In this document: piece after piece, positions 17,218 through 24,987 of the stretch
How the letters are laid out: each line of letters begins with the position of its first letter
Position numbering within the stretch: the stretch's first letter is position 1
From: Algorimicrobium sp002414705
GTDB lineage: Bacteria; Bacteroidota; Bacteroidia; Flavobacteriales; Flavobacteriaceae
Direction of reading: 5' to 3'
DNA: 64,000 bases
NCBI GenBank assembly: GCA_963972425.1
Contig: CAXAUF010000001.1
Coordinates: 62,001 to 126,000, forward strand
Position numbers and translations under genes: made by a program
Notes under the pieces: generated by a model
What the model saw: the letters and a program-made list of their open reading frames with translations, nothing else
What the model was told of the DNA's origin: nothing
Databases searched by the model: none

Positions 17218-17613
17218 ATGAAAAAAGATATTGAAATACCCAACGTTCAAGACGTTTATATAGCGGTTGTAAACGAGTATAACGACATTTATAAAACCCA
17301 AGACTGGAATGCCTATATAATTAACGATAAGGATGTACAATTGGACATGGTCATAATTGTTACCAGTGGGTATTCTAAAGATAAAATGACTTCTGTTTTC
17401 AGAAAAAAGCTGGACACACTTCCAGCCAAAAGCTATGCAAAAATAGAACTCATGCAAGAAGACTTATTTGCTTTAAATAACCAGTTTCAAGTTACGTTTT
17501 TTGAAGGTAATACCTTATTTGATAAAACGTTCCTTTTCCGTAAAAACACCATTAATTTAAAGGCATTGCAGACTATTCCGCTTATGGATGTTAAAGGCGT
17601 TTTGGTGAAGTAA
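17218..17613 (+). CDS. Conserved protein of unknown function, last gene of the efflux operon
   Basis: 131 residues, no signal peptide or membrane segment. It begins MKKDIEIPNVQDVYIAVVNEYND and is a mixed alpha/beta protein ending LMDVKGVLVK. I recognise the general look of a conserved flavobacterial cytoplasmic protein, but no function. It starts 15 bases after the TolC-like gene and is probably co-transcribed. Nothing in it suggests a direct part in efflux. Confidence 0.7.
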   Translation: MKKDIEIPNVQDVYIAVVNEYNDIYKTQDWNAYIINDKDVQLDMVIIVTSGYSKDKMTSVFRKKLDTLPAKSYAKIELMQEDLFALNNQFQVTFFEGNTLFDKTFLFRKNTINLKALQTIPLMDVKGVLVK

Positions 17614-17743
17614 TTAATTCTTTTAATTCATTTTCTCCTTAAATATTTAGTTTTATTACGTAATATCTGTAACGATGCCTGAAAAACAACTTGAATTTAA
17701 AGCGACTCTAGAATAAAAAAAAATATACGGAATAACCCATTAA

Positions 17744-18934
17744 GTGAAACACACCAAATCCATACTCCCTGTTATTATCTTGTCCCAGTTTTGTTGTACG
17801 GCACTTTGGTTTGCTGGTAATGGCGTAATTAATGATTTGGTTGTAAATTTCGGACTTCAAGAAAGTGTTTTAGGTCACTTAACATCTGCTGTGCAATTTG
17901 GGTTTATTATTGGCACACTTATTTTTGCTGTGTTAGCCATTGCAGACCGTTTTTCGCCTTCAAAAGTATTTTTATTTAGTGCAGTATTTGCATCACTTTT
18001 TAATTTAGGCATTATTTGGCAAGGGAATGGTTTAGTAAGTTTACTAACACTTCGGTTTTTTACAGGATTTTTTCTTGCAGGTATTTATCCGGTTGGGATG
18101 AAAATAGCATCCGATTATTATAAAGTAGGACTCGGTAAATCTCTCGGTTTTTTAGTTGGTGCGCTTGTTTTGGGAACTGCATTTCCACATTTACTTAAAG
18201 ATATGTTTGGTGCATTGCCTTGGAAAACTGTTTTGATAACAACATCTATTTTGTCTGTTTTTGGAGGTTTCCTTTTGGTTGTTTTGGTTCCTGATGGTCC
18301 GTATAGAAAATCCAGCAAACAAAACCATTTGTCGGCTTGTTTTAGTGTATTTAAGATTGGCGAATTTAGGTCTGTAGCCTTTGGTTATTTTGGACATATG
18401 TGGGAATTGTACGCGTTTTGGGTATTTGTACCTGTAATGCTAAAAACCTATAGTTTAGCGCGTCCAGAAACGGTATTCAATATTCCGTTATTATCATTTA
18501 TTATTATTGGAGTAGGGAGTTTGGCTTGCGTGATTAGTGGTTATTTAACTCAAATTGTTGGAGAAAAAAAAATAGCTTTTATAGCCTTATTGTTATCAGG
18601 TGTTTGTTGTTTGCTGTTGCCTTTTATGTTTGCTGTTGAACATGAAAGCTTCTTTATAGGATTCCTTATTTTTTGGGGAATGGTAGTTATTGCAGATTCA
18701 CCTTTGTTCTCAACATTAGTGGCTCAAAATGCTCCAGATAATATAAAGGGTTCAGCTCTTACTATTGTTAATTGTATTGGGTTTTCAATAACCATTATTA
18801 GTATCCAATGTATGACTTGGTTGATAGAATTAACAAATTCTAATAACATTTATAGTATTTTAGCCATTGGTCCTTTATTGGGTTTAATGGCTTTGGGAAA
18901 GAAACTTCCTATTTTTAAAAAAGCTAGTGTTTAA
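17744..18934 (+). CDS. MFS transporter
   Basis: 396 residues from a GTG start at 17744; no in-frame ATG precedes it. Twelve hydrophobic segments fit the major facilitator superfamily. Between helices 2 and 3 is a loop of the motif A type (VLAIADRFSPSKVF), and helix 4-5 has FTGFFLAGIYPVGMKIASDYY, the form seen in nitrate/cyanate-type and anion MFS carriers. The substrate is unknown. It stands alone, 130 bases after the efflux operon and 83 bases before the phosphatidyltransferase gene. Confidence 0.88.
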   Translation: MKHTKSILPVIILSQFCCTALWFAGNGVINDLVVNFGLQESVLGHLTSAVQFGFIIGTLIFAVLAIADRFSPSKVFLFSAVFASLFNLGIIWQGNGLVSLLTLRFFTGFFLAGIYPVGMKIASDYYKVGLGKSLGFLVGALVLGTAFPHLLKDMFGALPWKTVLITTSILSVFGGFLLVVLVPDGPYRKSSKQNHLSACFSVFKIGEFRSVAFGYFGHMWELYAFWVFVPVMLKTYSLARPETVFNIPLLSFIIIGVGSLACVISGYLTQIVGEKKIAFIALLLSGVCCLLLPFMFAVEHESFFIGFLIFWGMVVIADSPLFSTLVAQNAPDNIKGSALTIVNCIGFSITIISIQCMTWLIELTNSNNIYSILAIGPLLGLMALGKKLPIFKKASV

Positions 18935-18962
18935 AACCAATTCATTATATAGGTTTTAATGG

Positions 18963-18970
18963 TATATTTG
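18963..18970 (+). promoter_or_regulatory. Putative -7 box for the phosphatidyltransferase gene
   Basis: TATATTTG is an exact TAnnTTTG match 47 bases before the ATG at 19018. A -33 box is not obvious. Confidence 0.45.
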
Positions 18971-19017
18971 CACTTTCATTGGTATATTCCACATTAAAGT
19001 TTTTTCTATGTTAATAC

Positions 19018-19785
19018 ATGTCCAAATTACCAAAAGCGCATAAATTTGTAGATCTTTCAGATTATGGAAGACCTATAGCCCGAGTTATTGCAAACGCACT
19101 ACAACACACCACATTTACACCTATTCACGTAACCATTGGTTTTATAATATCTGGCCTTATCGGCATTTATTGTATTACACAAGGGTATTATTGGCTAGCT
19201 GCATTTTTCTTAATTTTTAAGTCTATTTTGGATGCTGCTGATGGCGAATTAGCTCGCGTAAAAGAAACACCATCTTATACAGGTCGTTATTTAGATTCTG
19301 TAGCAGATATTATATTAAATGCGCTTATTTTTATTGCTATTTGGTCTGTTAGTACCACTAACATCTGGATTTGTCTGTTAGCTTTTTTAGGACTGCAATT
19401 GCAAGGCACGCTTTACAATTATTACTATGTTATTTTAAGAAATAAATTTGATGGAGATACTACAAGTCGCGTTTTTGAAAACAAAACACCAGTTGCATTA
19501 CAAGGCGAAAAACAAAAGCATGTAAATATTCTATTTGGCTTGTATAAATTGTTTTATGGCGCATTTGACAAAACTATCTATGCTTTAGACCGTCAAGCAC
19601 AATCTTCAAGTAAAGCCATGCCTAAATTTTTAATGACTAGTATTTCTACTTTTGGGTTAGGCTTTCAATTACTTATAATTTCTATCATGTTAGTATTAGG
19701 ACTTAAAGCTTTTATTCTGCCGTTCTTTTTAGTTTATACTGTTATGATTTTTGTTTTTATAGGTATTCGGAAGTTTTTCTATTAA
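19018..19785 (+). CDS. CDP-alcohol phosphatidyltransferase family protein
   Basis: 255 residues with about six membrane segments. The complete active-site motif is visible: D72-x2-D75-G76-x2-A79-R80-x8-G89-x3-D93-x3-D97. These aspartates bind the metal ions that position the CDP-activated donor. The enzyme transfers a phosphatidyl or similar group from a CDP-alcohol to an alcohol acceptor in the inner membrane. The acceptor cannot be told; the protein is longer than PgsA and resembles inositol or choline-type family members. gpsA, which makes glycerol 3-phosphate, is the convergent neighbour, a plausible phospholipid link. Confidence 0.9.
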   Translation: MSKLPKAHKFVDLSDYGRPIARVIANALQHTTFTPIHVTIGFIISGLIGIYCITQGYYWLAAFFLIFKSILDAADGELARVKETPSYTGRYLDSVADIILNALIFIAIWSVSTTNIWICLLAFLGLQLQGTLYNYYYVILRNKFDGDTTSRVFENKTPVALQGEKQKHVNILFGLYKLFYGAFDKTIYALDRQAQSSSKAMPKFLMTSISTFGLGFQLLIISIMLVLGLKAFILPFFLVYTVMIFVFIGIRKFFY

Positions 19786-19818
19786 TTGTCTAAATAAAAT
19801 TTAAAGCATATTTTATCG

Positions 19819-19842
19819 AGATTCCTGCGACAGCAGGAATCT
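19819..19842. repeat. Perfect 10-bp hairpin, probable dispersed palindromic element and terminator
   Basis: AGATTCCTGC (19819-19828) and GCAGGAATCT (19833-19842) are exact reverse complements around a GACA loop. It is more GC-rich than its surroundings and lies 2 bases beyond the stop of gpsA and 33 bases beyond the stop of the convergent gene. There is no T-tract. The core GATTCCTGC...GCAGGAATC resembles a palindromic sequence I recall as recurrent in flavobacterial intergenic regions. Confidence 0.6.
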
Positions 19843-19844
19843 GA

Positions 19845-20846
19845 TTAATCCAACTTATCCGTCAATTTTTTAAACACGGCTTTAGGTTCTTTACCTTCAT
19901 ATAAAACGGCATAAACTGCATCTATAATAGGTGTTTTAGTTTTGCTTTTGTTTTTCTCGTTGAGTACGTGTGCACTTTTTGTAGCGTAATAACCTTCGGC
20001 AACCATATTCATTTCCATTTGGGCCGATTTTACCGTATAACCCTTACCAATCATATTTCCAAACATGCGGTTTCTAGAAAATACGGAATAACCCGTTACT
20101 AATAAATCGCCTAGGTAAGCCGAGTTATTAATGTTACGTTTCATCTTATGCATTTTCTTAATAAAACGCTTCATTTCCCGTATCGCATTACTCATAAGTA
20201 CACTCTGAAAATTATCGCCATAGCCTAAACCATGTGCAATTCCGGCTGCAATGGCATAAATATTTTTTAGCATAACGGCATATTCAGTTCCAATAATATC
20301 GTCACTAATTTTGGTTTTTATGTAATCGCTTGATAAATCTTTGGCAATTTGTTTTGCTTTACTCGCATCTGCACACGAAATAGTTAGGTATGATAATCGC
20401 TCTAAAGCCACCTCTTCCGCGTGACAAGGACCTGCAATAACCGCTATGTTTTCAAACGGAATTTTATAAACATCATGAAAATGTTCGCCAACCAATAAGC
20501 CAGATTCTGGAATGATACCTTTTACAGCAGAAACAATTGTTTTTTGGGACACGTTTGTTGTCAGTTTTTCCAGTTCGCCAAACATAAAAGCAGATGGAAT
20601 AGCAAAGATTAATATATCGGCATAATCTGCCATTTCGTTAATATCATTGCTTAATTTTAAACGATCTACTTTAAACTCAACCGAACTTAAATAACTTGGG
20701 TTATGGTATTCTTTAAGCAAATGTTCCTTGGTGTAAACGCTTCGCATGTACCAACCCACTTCTTCTAAATTTTCAGAAAGCATTTTTACAATAGCTGTTG
20801 CCCAACTTCCAGATCCAAAAACAGCGTATTTTAAAGGTTTACTCAT
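19845..20846 (-). CDS. gpsA: NAD(P)H-dependent glycerol-3-phosphate dehydrogenase
   Basis: 333 residues. It reduces dihydroxyacetone phosphate to sn-glycerol 3-phosphate for phospholipid synthesis. The nucleotide-binding loop GSGSWATA is at residues 11-18. The catalytic region has AVMLKNIYAIAAGIAHGLGYGDN with the conserved lysine, and the substrate-binding NAYLGDLLVTGYS-type segment follows. Cytoplasmic. It is monocistronic here. Confidence 0.96.
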   Translation of the reverse strand: MSKPLKYAVFGSGSWATAIVKMLSENLEEVGWYMRSVYTKEHLLKEYHNPSYLSSVEFKVDRLKLSNDINEMADYADILIFAIPSAFMFGELEKLTTNVSQKTIVSAVKGIIPESGLLVGEHFHDVYKIPFENIAVIAGPCHAEEVALERLSYLTISCADASKAKQIAKDLSSDYIKTKISDDIIGTEYAVMLKNIYAIAAGIAHGLGYGDNFQSVLMSNAIREMKRFIKKMHKMKRNINNSAYLGDLLVTGYSVFSRNRMFGNMIGKGYTVKSAQMEMNMVAEGYYATKSAHVLNEKNKSKTKTPIIDAVYAVLYEGKEPKAVFKKLTDKLD

Positions 20847-20869
20847 AATTTAAATGGTCTTTATTAATT

Positions 20870-20877
20870 CAAAAATA
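20870..20877 (-). promoter_or_regulatory. Putative -7 box for gpsA
   Basis: The minus strand reads TATTTTTG, an exact TAnnTTTG match, 24 bases upstream of the gpsA start. No clear -33 element. Confidence 0.4.
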
Positions 20878-20977
20878 CATAAAATATTACGCTTTATCTA
20901 TATGTAAAGTCCATGCTTTTTTCATTTTGGCACGTATTTTGAAATCCTAGTAATAATAACTTTAAAATGATGGCCTT

Positions 20978-21934
20978 ATGAACTCTATAAAACTACTCTT
21001 CGCATTTGCAATTTCTGCAACGCTTTTTACATCTTGTCATCCTGATGAAATTATTGTTAATAGCTATAATCCAGACCCACAGCCTTCCATTTCGTTAAAT
21101 CAATTATTAAATCGTTACGAACTTTGGTATGTAGATATAAACGAAACAATTGGTTATAACGAAACCCCTTTTTTACAAATAGCGTTTACTATATCATTTA
21201 GAAATGGTAATTTATTTGCTAATAATAATTTGGTAGGTTTTGGCAATCAAGGCAACGGTTTTGGTATACAAACAGGAACTTATGACGCGTATAATAATAT
21301 TTTAGATGTCTATCATATTATTGATGGTTACCAAACGTTTGATGTGTACCAAATTGATAGTAATACCATAGAATTGTATAACCCTAACAACGACACATCC
21401 TACTTTTTAGATGGTTACCAACGCAGTAATTTTGACTATGACTATGTTTTTTATGATAATATTCATTACTTCTTACAGGAATATGAAGCTTGGGAAAAAA
21501 CGTATACGAGTCCAACAGGTATACCAAACGAATTTGATTATGAAAACTATTTACAGTTTTCAGCTGGTGGCAACGATTCAGAGTTTAGAAGCTCACAGGA
21601 TGTACAAATGAATAATCCGAATACTATTTTTTGGGATTACACCGGACTTTATACTGTTAGAAATATTCCTGGAGAGCCATATTTAAAAACCTTGACACTA
21701 GATTATGATTATTTTGCTGATGAATTTTTTGAACTCCGTGTTTTAAATGATGCAAAAATAGAATTGTATCAACCAACGTCTGGAACGACTTATGAATTTA
21801 CTGGTCGTGGTTACATTCAGTTTTTGAGAAATGCTGAAGGCAAACAATCCAATCAACTTAAAAAACGAAAGTTTAAAGCTGAAAAACAGGACAATCCACG
21901 TGAACCAATCCGTGAAACAACAAAAGAAATGTAA
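20978..21934 (+). CDS. Lipoprotein with two related domains, unknown function
   Basis: 318 residues. The lipoprotein signal ends at FTSC with lipidation at C20. The rest looks like two copies of one beta-rich domain. Copy 1 (about 38-150) opens LNRYELWYVDI and closes IELYNPNNDTSYFLDGY; copy 2 (about 160-285) opens LQEYEAWEKTY and closes IELYQPTSGTTYEFTGRGY. The tail is basic and charged (KKRKFKAEKQD). The protein is rich in Asn, Tyr and Asp, as is common for flavobacterial surface lipoproteins. I do not recognise the family. A good terminator hairpin follows. Confidence 0.75.
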   Translation: MNSIKLLFAFAISATLFTSCHPDEIIVNSYNPDPQPSISLNQLLNRYELWYVDINETIGYNETPFLQIAFTISFRNGNLFANNNLVGFGNQGNGFGIQTGTYDAYNNILDVYHIIDGYQTFDVYQIDSNTIELYNPNNDTSYFLDGYQRSNFDYDYVFYDNIHYFLQEYEAWEKTYTSPTGIPNEFDYENYLQFSAGGNDSEFRSSQDVQMNNPNTIFWDYTGLYTVRNIPGEPYLKTLTLDYDYFADEFFELRVLNDAKIELYQPTSGTTYEFTGRGYIQFLRNAEGKQSNQLKKRKFKAEKQDNPREPIRETTKEM

Positions 21935-21954
21935 TTGGTCTATAAATTTTGAGT

Positions 21955-21989
21955 AAACCGCTAAATAAGAAATTATTAGGCGGTTTTTT
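21955..21989 (+). terminator. Intrinsic terminator after the duplicated-domain lipoprotein gene
   Basis: AACCGC (21956-21961) pairs with GCGGTT (21980-21985), extended inward by AT pairs, followed by a run of six T. The hairpin starts 21 bases after the stop codon. Confidence 0.75.
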
Positions 21990-22089
21990 ATGCTAAAAAA
22001 CTCAAAGCAAGAAGCTTATAGGTGTATTATTTTTTGTAATTTGAGACTTTAAGAAATCGACTATTAACATTAAAACCAAGTAAAAAATT

Positions 22090-22587
22090 ATGGGATTATT
22101 TTCATTTATTAAAAATGCAGGCGCTAAAGTATTTGGTATTGGAAAAACAGATGCAGAAGAAGCAGCCGAAGCAAAAGCAGATGCAGCAGCTGCTAAATTA
22201 AAACGTGAATCGGCAGCAGCAAGCCGCATGGAAGAAACAGTTTCCGATTTAAAACTAGAAGCTCAAAACTTACAAATTAAAATTGATGGTGATACAGCAA
22301 CCATAAGCGGTATGGCTTATGATCAAGCCACACGTGAAAAAATTATATTAGTAGTAGGAAACTCCAATGGTATTGCTGTGGTTGACGACCAAATGACGGT
22401 GGAACACACAGAACCAGAAGCACAATTTCATACGGTTGTAAGTGGAGATACATTGGGGAAAATAGCTAAAAATTTCTACGGAAATGCTATGAAATACCCA
22501 GTTATTTTTGAGGCTAATAAGCCCATGCTAACCGATCCTGACAAAATTTATCCAGGACAAGTATTGCGTATTCCAGCTTTAGATTAA
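22090..22587 (+). CDS. lysM: BON and LysM domain protein (LysM/Kbp, YgaU-like)
   Basis: 165 residues, no signal peptide, as in E. coli YgaU/Kbp. The order is an N-terminal MGLFSFIKNAGAKVFG segment, an alanine-rich helix (about 25-45), a BON domain (about 48-105, ENLQIKIDGDTATISG-like and IAVVDDQMTVE) and a C-terminal LysM domain (about 115-165, HTVVSGDTLGKIAKNFYGNAMKYP and ADKIYPGQVLRIP-like end). The E. coli homologue is a cytoplasmic potassium-binding protein; peptidoglycan binding has also been proposed. The alanine-rich linker is longer than in E. coli. Monocistronic, with its own terminator. Confidence 0.9.
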   Translation: MGLFSFIKNAGAKVFGIGKTDAEEAAEAKADAAAAKLKRESAAASRMEETVSDLKLEAQNLQIKIDGDTATISGMAYDQATREKIILVVGNSNGIAVVDDQMTVEHTEPEAQFHTVVSGDTLGKIAKNFYGNAMKYPVIFEANKPMLTDPDKIYPGQVLRIPALD

Positions 22588-22607
22588 GTTAGAAAAATAT
22601 ATTTTGA

Positions 22608-22640
22608 ATTAAAAAGCCAGCTCTTAAGTTGGCTTTTTTA
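22608..22640. terminator. Bidirectional terminator between lysM and the pigment operon end
   Basis: AAAAGCCAGCT and AGTTGGCTTTT pair over 11 bases (one G-T) around CTTA within 22612-22637. T-rich sequence follows on both strands, so it stops lysM and also transcripts arriving on the minus strand from the gene at 22722. Confidence 0.8.
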
Positions 22641-22721
22641 TGCCTTAAAATAAACTAAAATTTCTTGTAATTCAGAGCGAATAAGGTGAAACGAGAAATC
22701 TTTGTAAATGGTAACGTTAAT

Positions 22722-23135
22722 TTATTGGTTACCCTTTTTGTCTTCAGGTAATGCTATGCTGTCTATAAAAGAATCTAATTTGGCTATAGAGTCTGGATGA
22801 ACAAAATTCGTATTTATACTAAAGCTTTTATTTGCGGTTTTTAGTTTATAATCGCCAGCAAATTTTCGCTTGTAAATAATGTCATTTATCAGAATTTTTT
22901 TTCCGAAAAGTGCATTCTCTTTAATTAATTTATCAGTTATGGTGAGATACTGATATTTAAACTCCCAAATGGACATACCCAAATACAGAAATCCAATAAT
23001 AATTGTCAGAAATTTTGACCATTTGATGTTGTCAGATTCCCATAAACCTATAACACCAAGTAGTATCCAAACCAACCCGAGAATCAAGTTGGTATAAAGT
23101 CTCTTATTCTTGTATTTTATAATTAGGTTATTCAT
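22722..23135 (-). CDS. Small membrane protein, unknown function (tandem paralogue 2)
   Basis: 137 residues with two membrane segments at about 15-33 and 38-58 (LILGLVWILLGVIGLWES; FLTIIIGFLYLGMSIWEF), followed by a soluble domain of about 75 residues that resembles a bacterial PH-like domain (YLTITDKLIKENALFGKKILINDI). It is clearly a tandem duplicate of the upstream gene at 23153: both share IIKYxxKRLYxNLILGLxW, GLWES/VLWES and the strand-rich C-terminus. It ends the minus-strand run, just before a bidirectional terminator. No function known to me. Confidence 0.7.
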   Translation of the reverse strand: MNNLIIKYKNKRLYTNLILGLVWILLGVIGLWESDNIKWSKFLTIIIGFLYLGMSIWEFKYQYLTITDKLIKENALFGKKILINDIIYKRKFAGDYKLKTANKSFSINTNFVHPDSIAKLDSFIDSIALPEDKKGNQ

Positions 23136-23152
23136 TTCAAAAAAATAGCGTG

Positions 23153-23572
23153 TTATAATTTCAATTCGTAGTATTCTTTTTCAGAAATTTCAATGGTGCT
23201 TAAAAATGTGTTTAATTCAATCAAGGAAATTTTATCAATCAAATTCGTGTGAATATTAAGTTTTTCAGTTTCAGTTTTTAAGGTATAACCATCAGCATTT
23301 TTCTTAATTACTTTAATATCTTTCAAGGGAATCTTTTTTCTGAAAAATCCATTCTTTTGAATATATCCATTTGATATAATAAGGTATTGCCAAAAAATAT
23401 CATATAAAAATTGGGCAAAATATAAAGCACCTGCTAATATGTAACCGAAATTATGCCAACGGATAGTGTTACTTTCCCATAAAACAAAAGCGCCCAATGT
23501 TGTCCAAAAAAGCCCCAAAATCAAGTTGATATACAGTCTTTTTTTAGTGTATTTAATAATTATATCTGTCAT
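23153..23572 (-). CDS. Small membrane protein, unknown function (tandem paralogue 1)
   Basis: 139 residues, two membrane segments at about 15-33 and 40-60 and a PH-like soluble domain (YLIISNGYIQKNGFFRKKIPLKDIKVIKK). It starts 15 bases after the stop of the adenylate-forming ligase gene, so it is probably on the same transcript as the pigment cluster. Its sister copy follows after 17 bases. Whether these two genes belong to pigment synthesis or only share the transcript cannot be told. Confidence 0.7.
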   Translation of the reverse strand: MTDIIIKYTKKRLYINLILGLFWTTLGAFVLWESNTIRWHNFGYILAGALYFAQFLYDIFWQYLIISNGYIQKNGFFRKKIPLKDIKVIKKNADGYTLKTETEKLNIHTNLIDKISLIELNTFLSTIEISEKEYYELKL

Positions 23573-23587
23573 TTTGGGACTATAAAA

Positions 23588-24883
23588 TTAGTCTTTCTTA
23601 CGGTTGTCAATTACCATAATCGGTTTTCTGCTCATAGCTGGAAATTGTAATTTTTGAATCGTTTTTTTATCGTGAAATTCAATTTTTGGAGCCACACGTA
23701 ATTTGGCTCTAAAATGATCTTTAATATTCAACAGAAGTTTTTCTGTAGGTGTGTCACTGGCTATTTTTATACAAATTTCATCGGTTCCAATACTGTTGTG
23801 CGAAATTTCAATAACATAGCTCTGAACGGCATTAAAATCATTCAAAATATTATCCATAGCTGGAGGATATAAAGTTGTGCCTTTATACTTAATCATTTGC
23901 TTTTTGCGTCCAACAACAGGACCTAATCGCATGGTTGTTCTGCCACACGTACAGGTTTCGTGATGTGCTTGAACCATGTCGCCAGTTTTAAAACGTAGCA
24001 ATGGCATACCTTCAATTCCTAATGTGGTAATGGTTAACTCGCCCACTTGTCCAGAAGAAACTGAATTTTCAGCATCATCTAATATTTCAGCAATAATTAA
24101 TTCCGGATGGTGATGACCTCCTTTTTGGGCTTTGCATTCATTAAAAGCCGTATTCATTTCAGTAGATGCGTACGTTGAATAGAGCTGAATATCCCATTCA
24201 TCCGTTATTTTTTTAGACAATGCATTAGGTGTAAAATCCTGATTCCGCAAAGGTTCACCAATACAAATGGCACCTTTTACACCCGATTTATTAATGTCAA
24301 TATCACGTTGTTTGGCATATTCTATCAACTTTAATAAAAATGAAGGGACTGCAATTAAATACGTTGGTTTAAATTTGATAATAGAGTCCCATTGCAATTC
24401 TGGGATTCCTGCACCAACGCGAATCATCCCTGCGCCTAATTTTCTGGATCCTAAAAAGTATGCCAATCCTGCCATAAAGCGTCTGTCCATGGTGGTCATG
24501 AGTTGCATAATATCATCTTCTGTCACACCAGAACAGGCAAAAGATAAGGCTTCATTATAGGCTAAACGCTCTAAATCTTTTTCGGTTAAAGCAAAGGTAA
24601 CTGGATCGCCCAACGTTCCGGATGTGGTAACATAATCAATAATTTGATTTTTAGGAACACACAAAAACTCATCATTATACGCTTGCAACTGGTCTTTGGA
24701 AGTGGTTGGTATTTGTGTTAAATCTTCCAAGGTTTTTATTGAAGAAATGTCAATATTTCGTTTTTTAAAAACCTGCTGATAGTAGCTGGAATTATCTTGC
24801 AAATAGCTTAAAAGCGTTTGAAGTTTTTCTTCTTGAAAAGTTTTTATGGCTTCAGCTGATGCTTTTTCAATGTCTGGAATCAT
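23588..24883 (-). CDS. Adenylate-forming (PaaK-like) ligase of the flexirubin cluster
   Basis: 431 residues from the ATG at 24883; an in-frame TTG 27 bases upstream is less likely. It belongs to the phenylacetate-CoA ligase branch of the ANL superfamily: YVTTSGTLGDPVTFAL is the phosphate-binding loop, YSTYASTEMNTAFNECK the A5-type motif, LLRFKTGDMVQAH the A7/A8 region, and CTCGRTTMRLGPVVGRKKQMIKYKG the hinge with a cysteine pair. It should activate an aryl acid, most likely 4-hydroxycinnamate made by the ammonia-lyase at the other end of the cluster, for loading on an acyl carrier protein. Substrate is inferred from context. A gap of 104 bases separates it from the upstream gene. Confidence 0.85.
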   Translation of the reverse strand: MIPDIEKASAEAIKTFQEEKLQTLLSYLQDNSSYYQQVFKKRNIDISSIKTLEDLTQIPTTSKDQLQAYNDEFLCVPKNQIIDYVTTSGTLGDPVTFALTEKDLERLAYNEALSFACSGVTEDDIMQLMTTMDRRFMAGLAYFLGSRKLGAGMIRVGAGIPELQWDSIIKFKPTYLIAVPSFLLKLIEYAKQRDIDINKSGVKGAICIGEPLRNQDFTPNALSKKITDEWDIQLYSTYASTEMNTAFNECKAQKGGHHHPELIIAEILDDAENSVSSGQVGELTITTLGIEGMPLLRFKTGDMVQAHHETCTCGRTTMRLGPVVGRKKQMIKYKGTTLYPPAMDNILNDFNAVQSYVIEISHNSIGTDEICIKIASDTPTEKLLLNIKDHFRAKLRVAPKIEFHDKKTIQKLQFPAMSRKPIMVIDNRKKD

Positions 24884-24987
24884 AGGTTTATTTGCCTTTG
24901 TAGTTCTCAAATGTAATTAAAACAGGATGTTTAAACTGTGTTTGATTCAAAAATTTAATTAGTAATTATGAGTATATTTCTGAAAAA

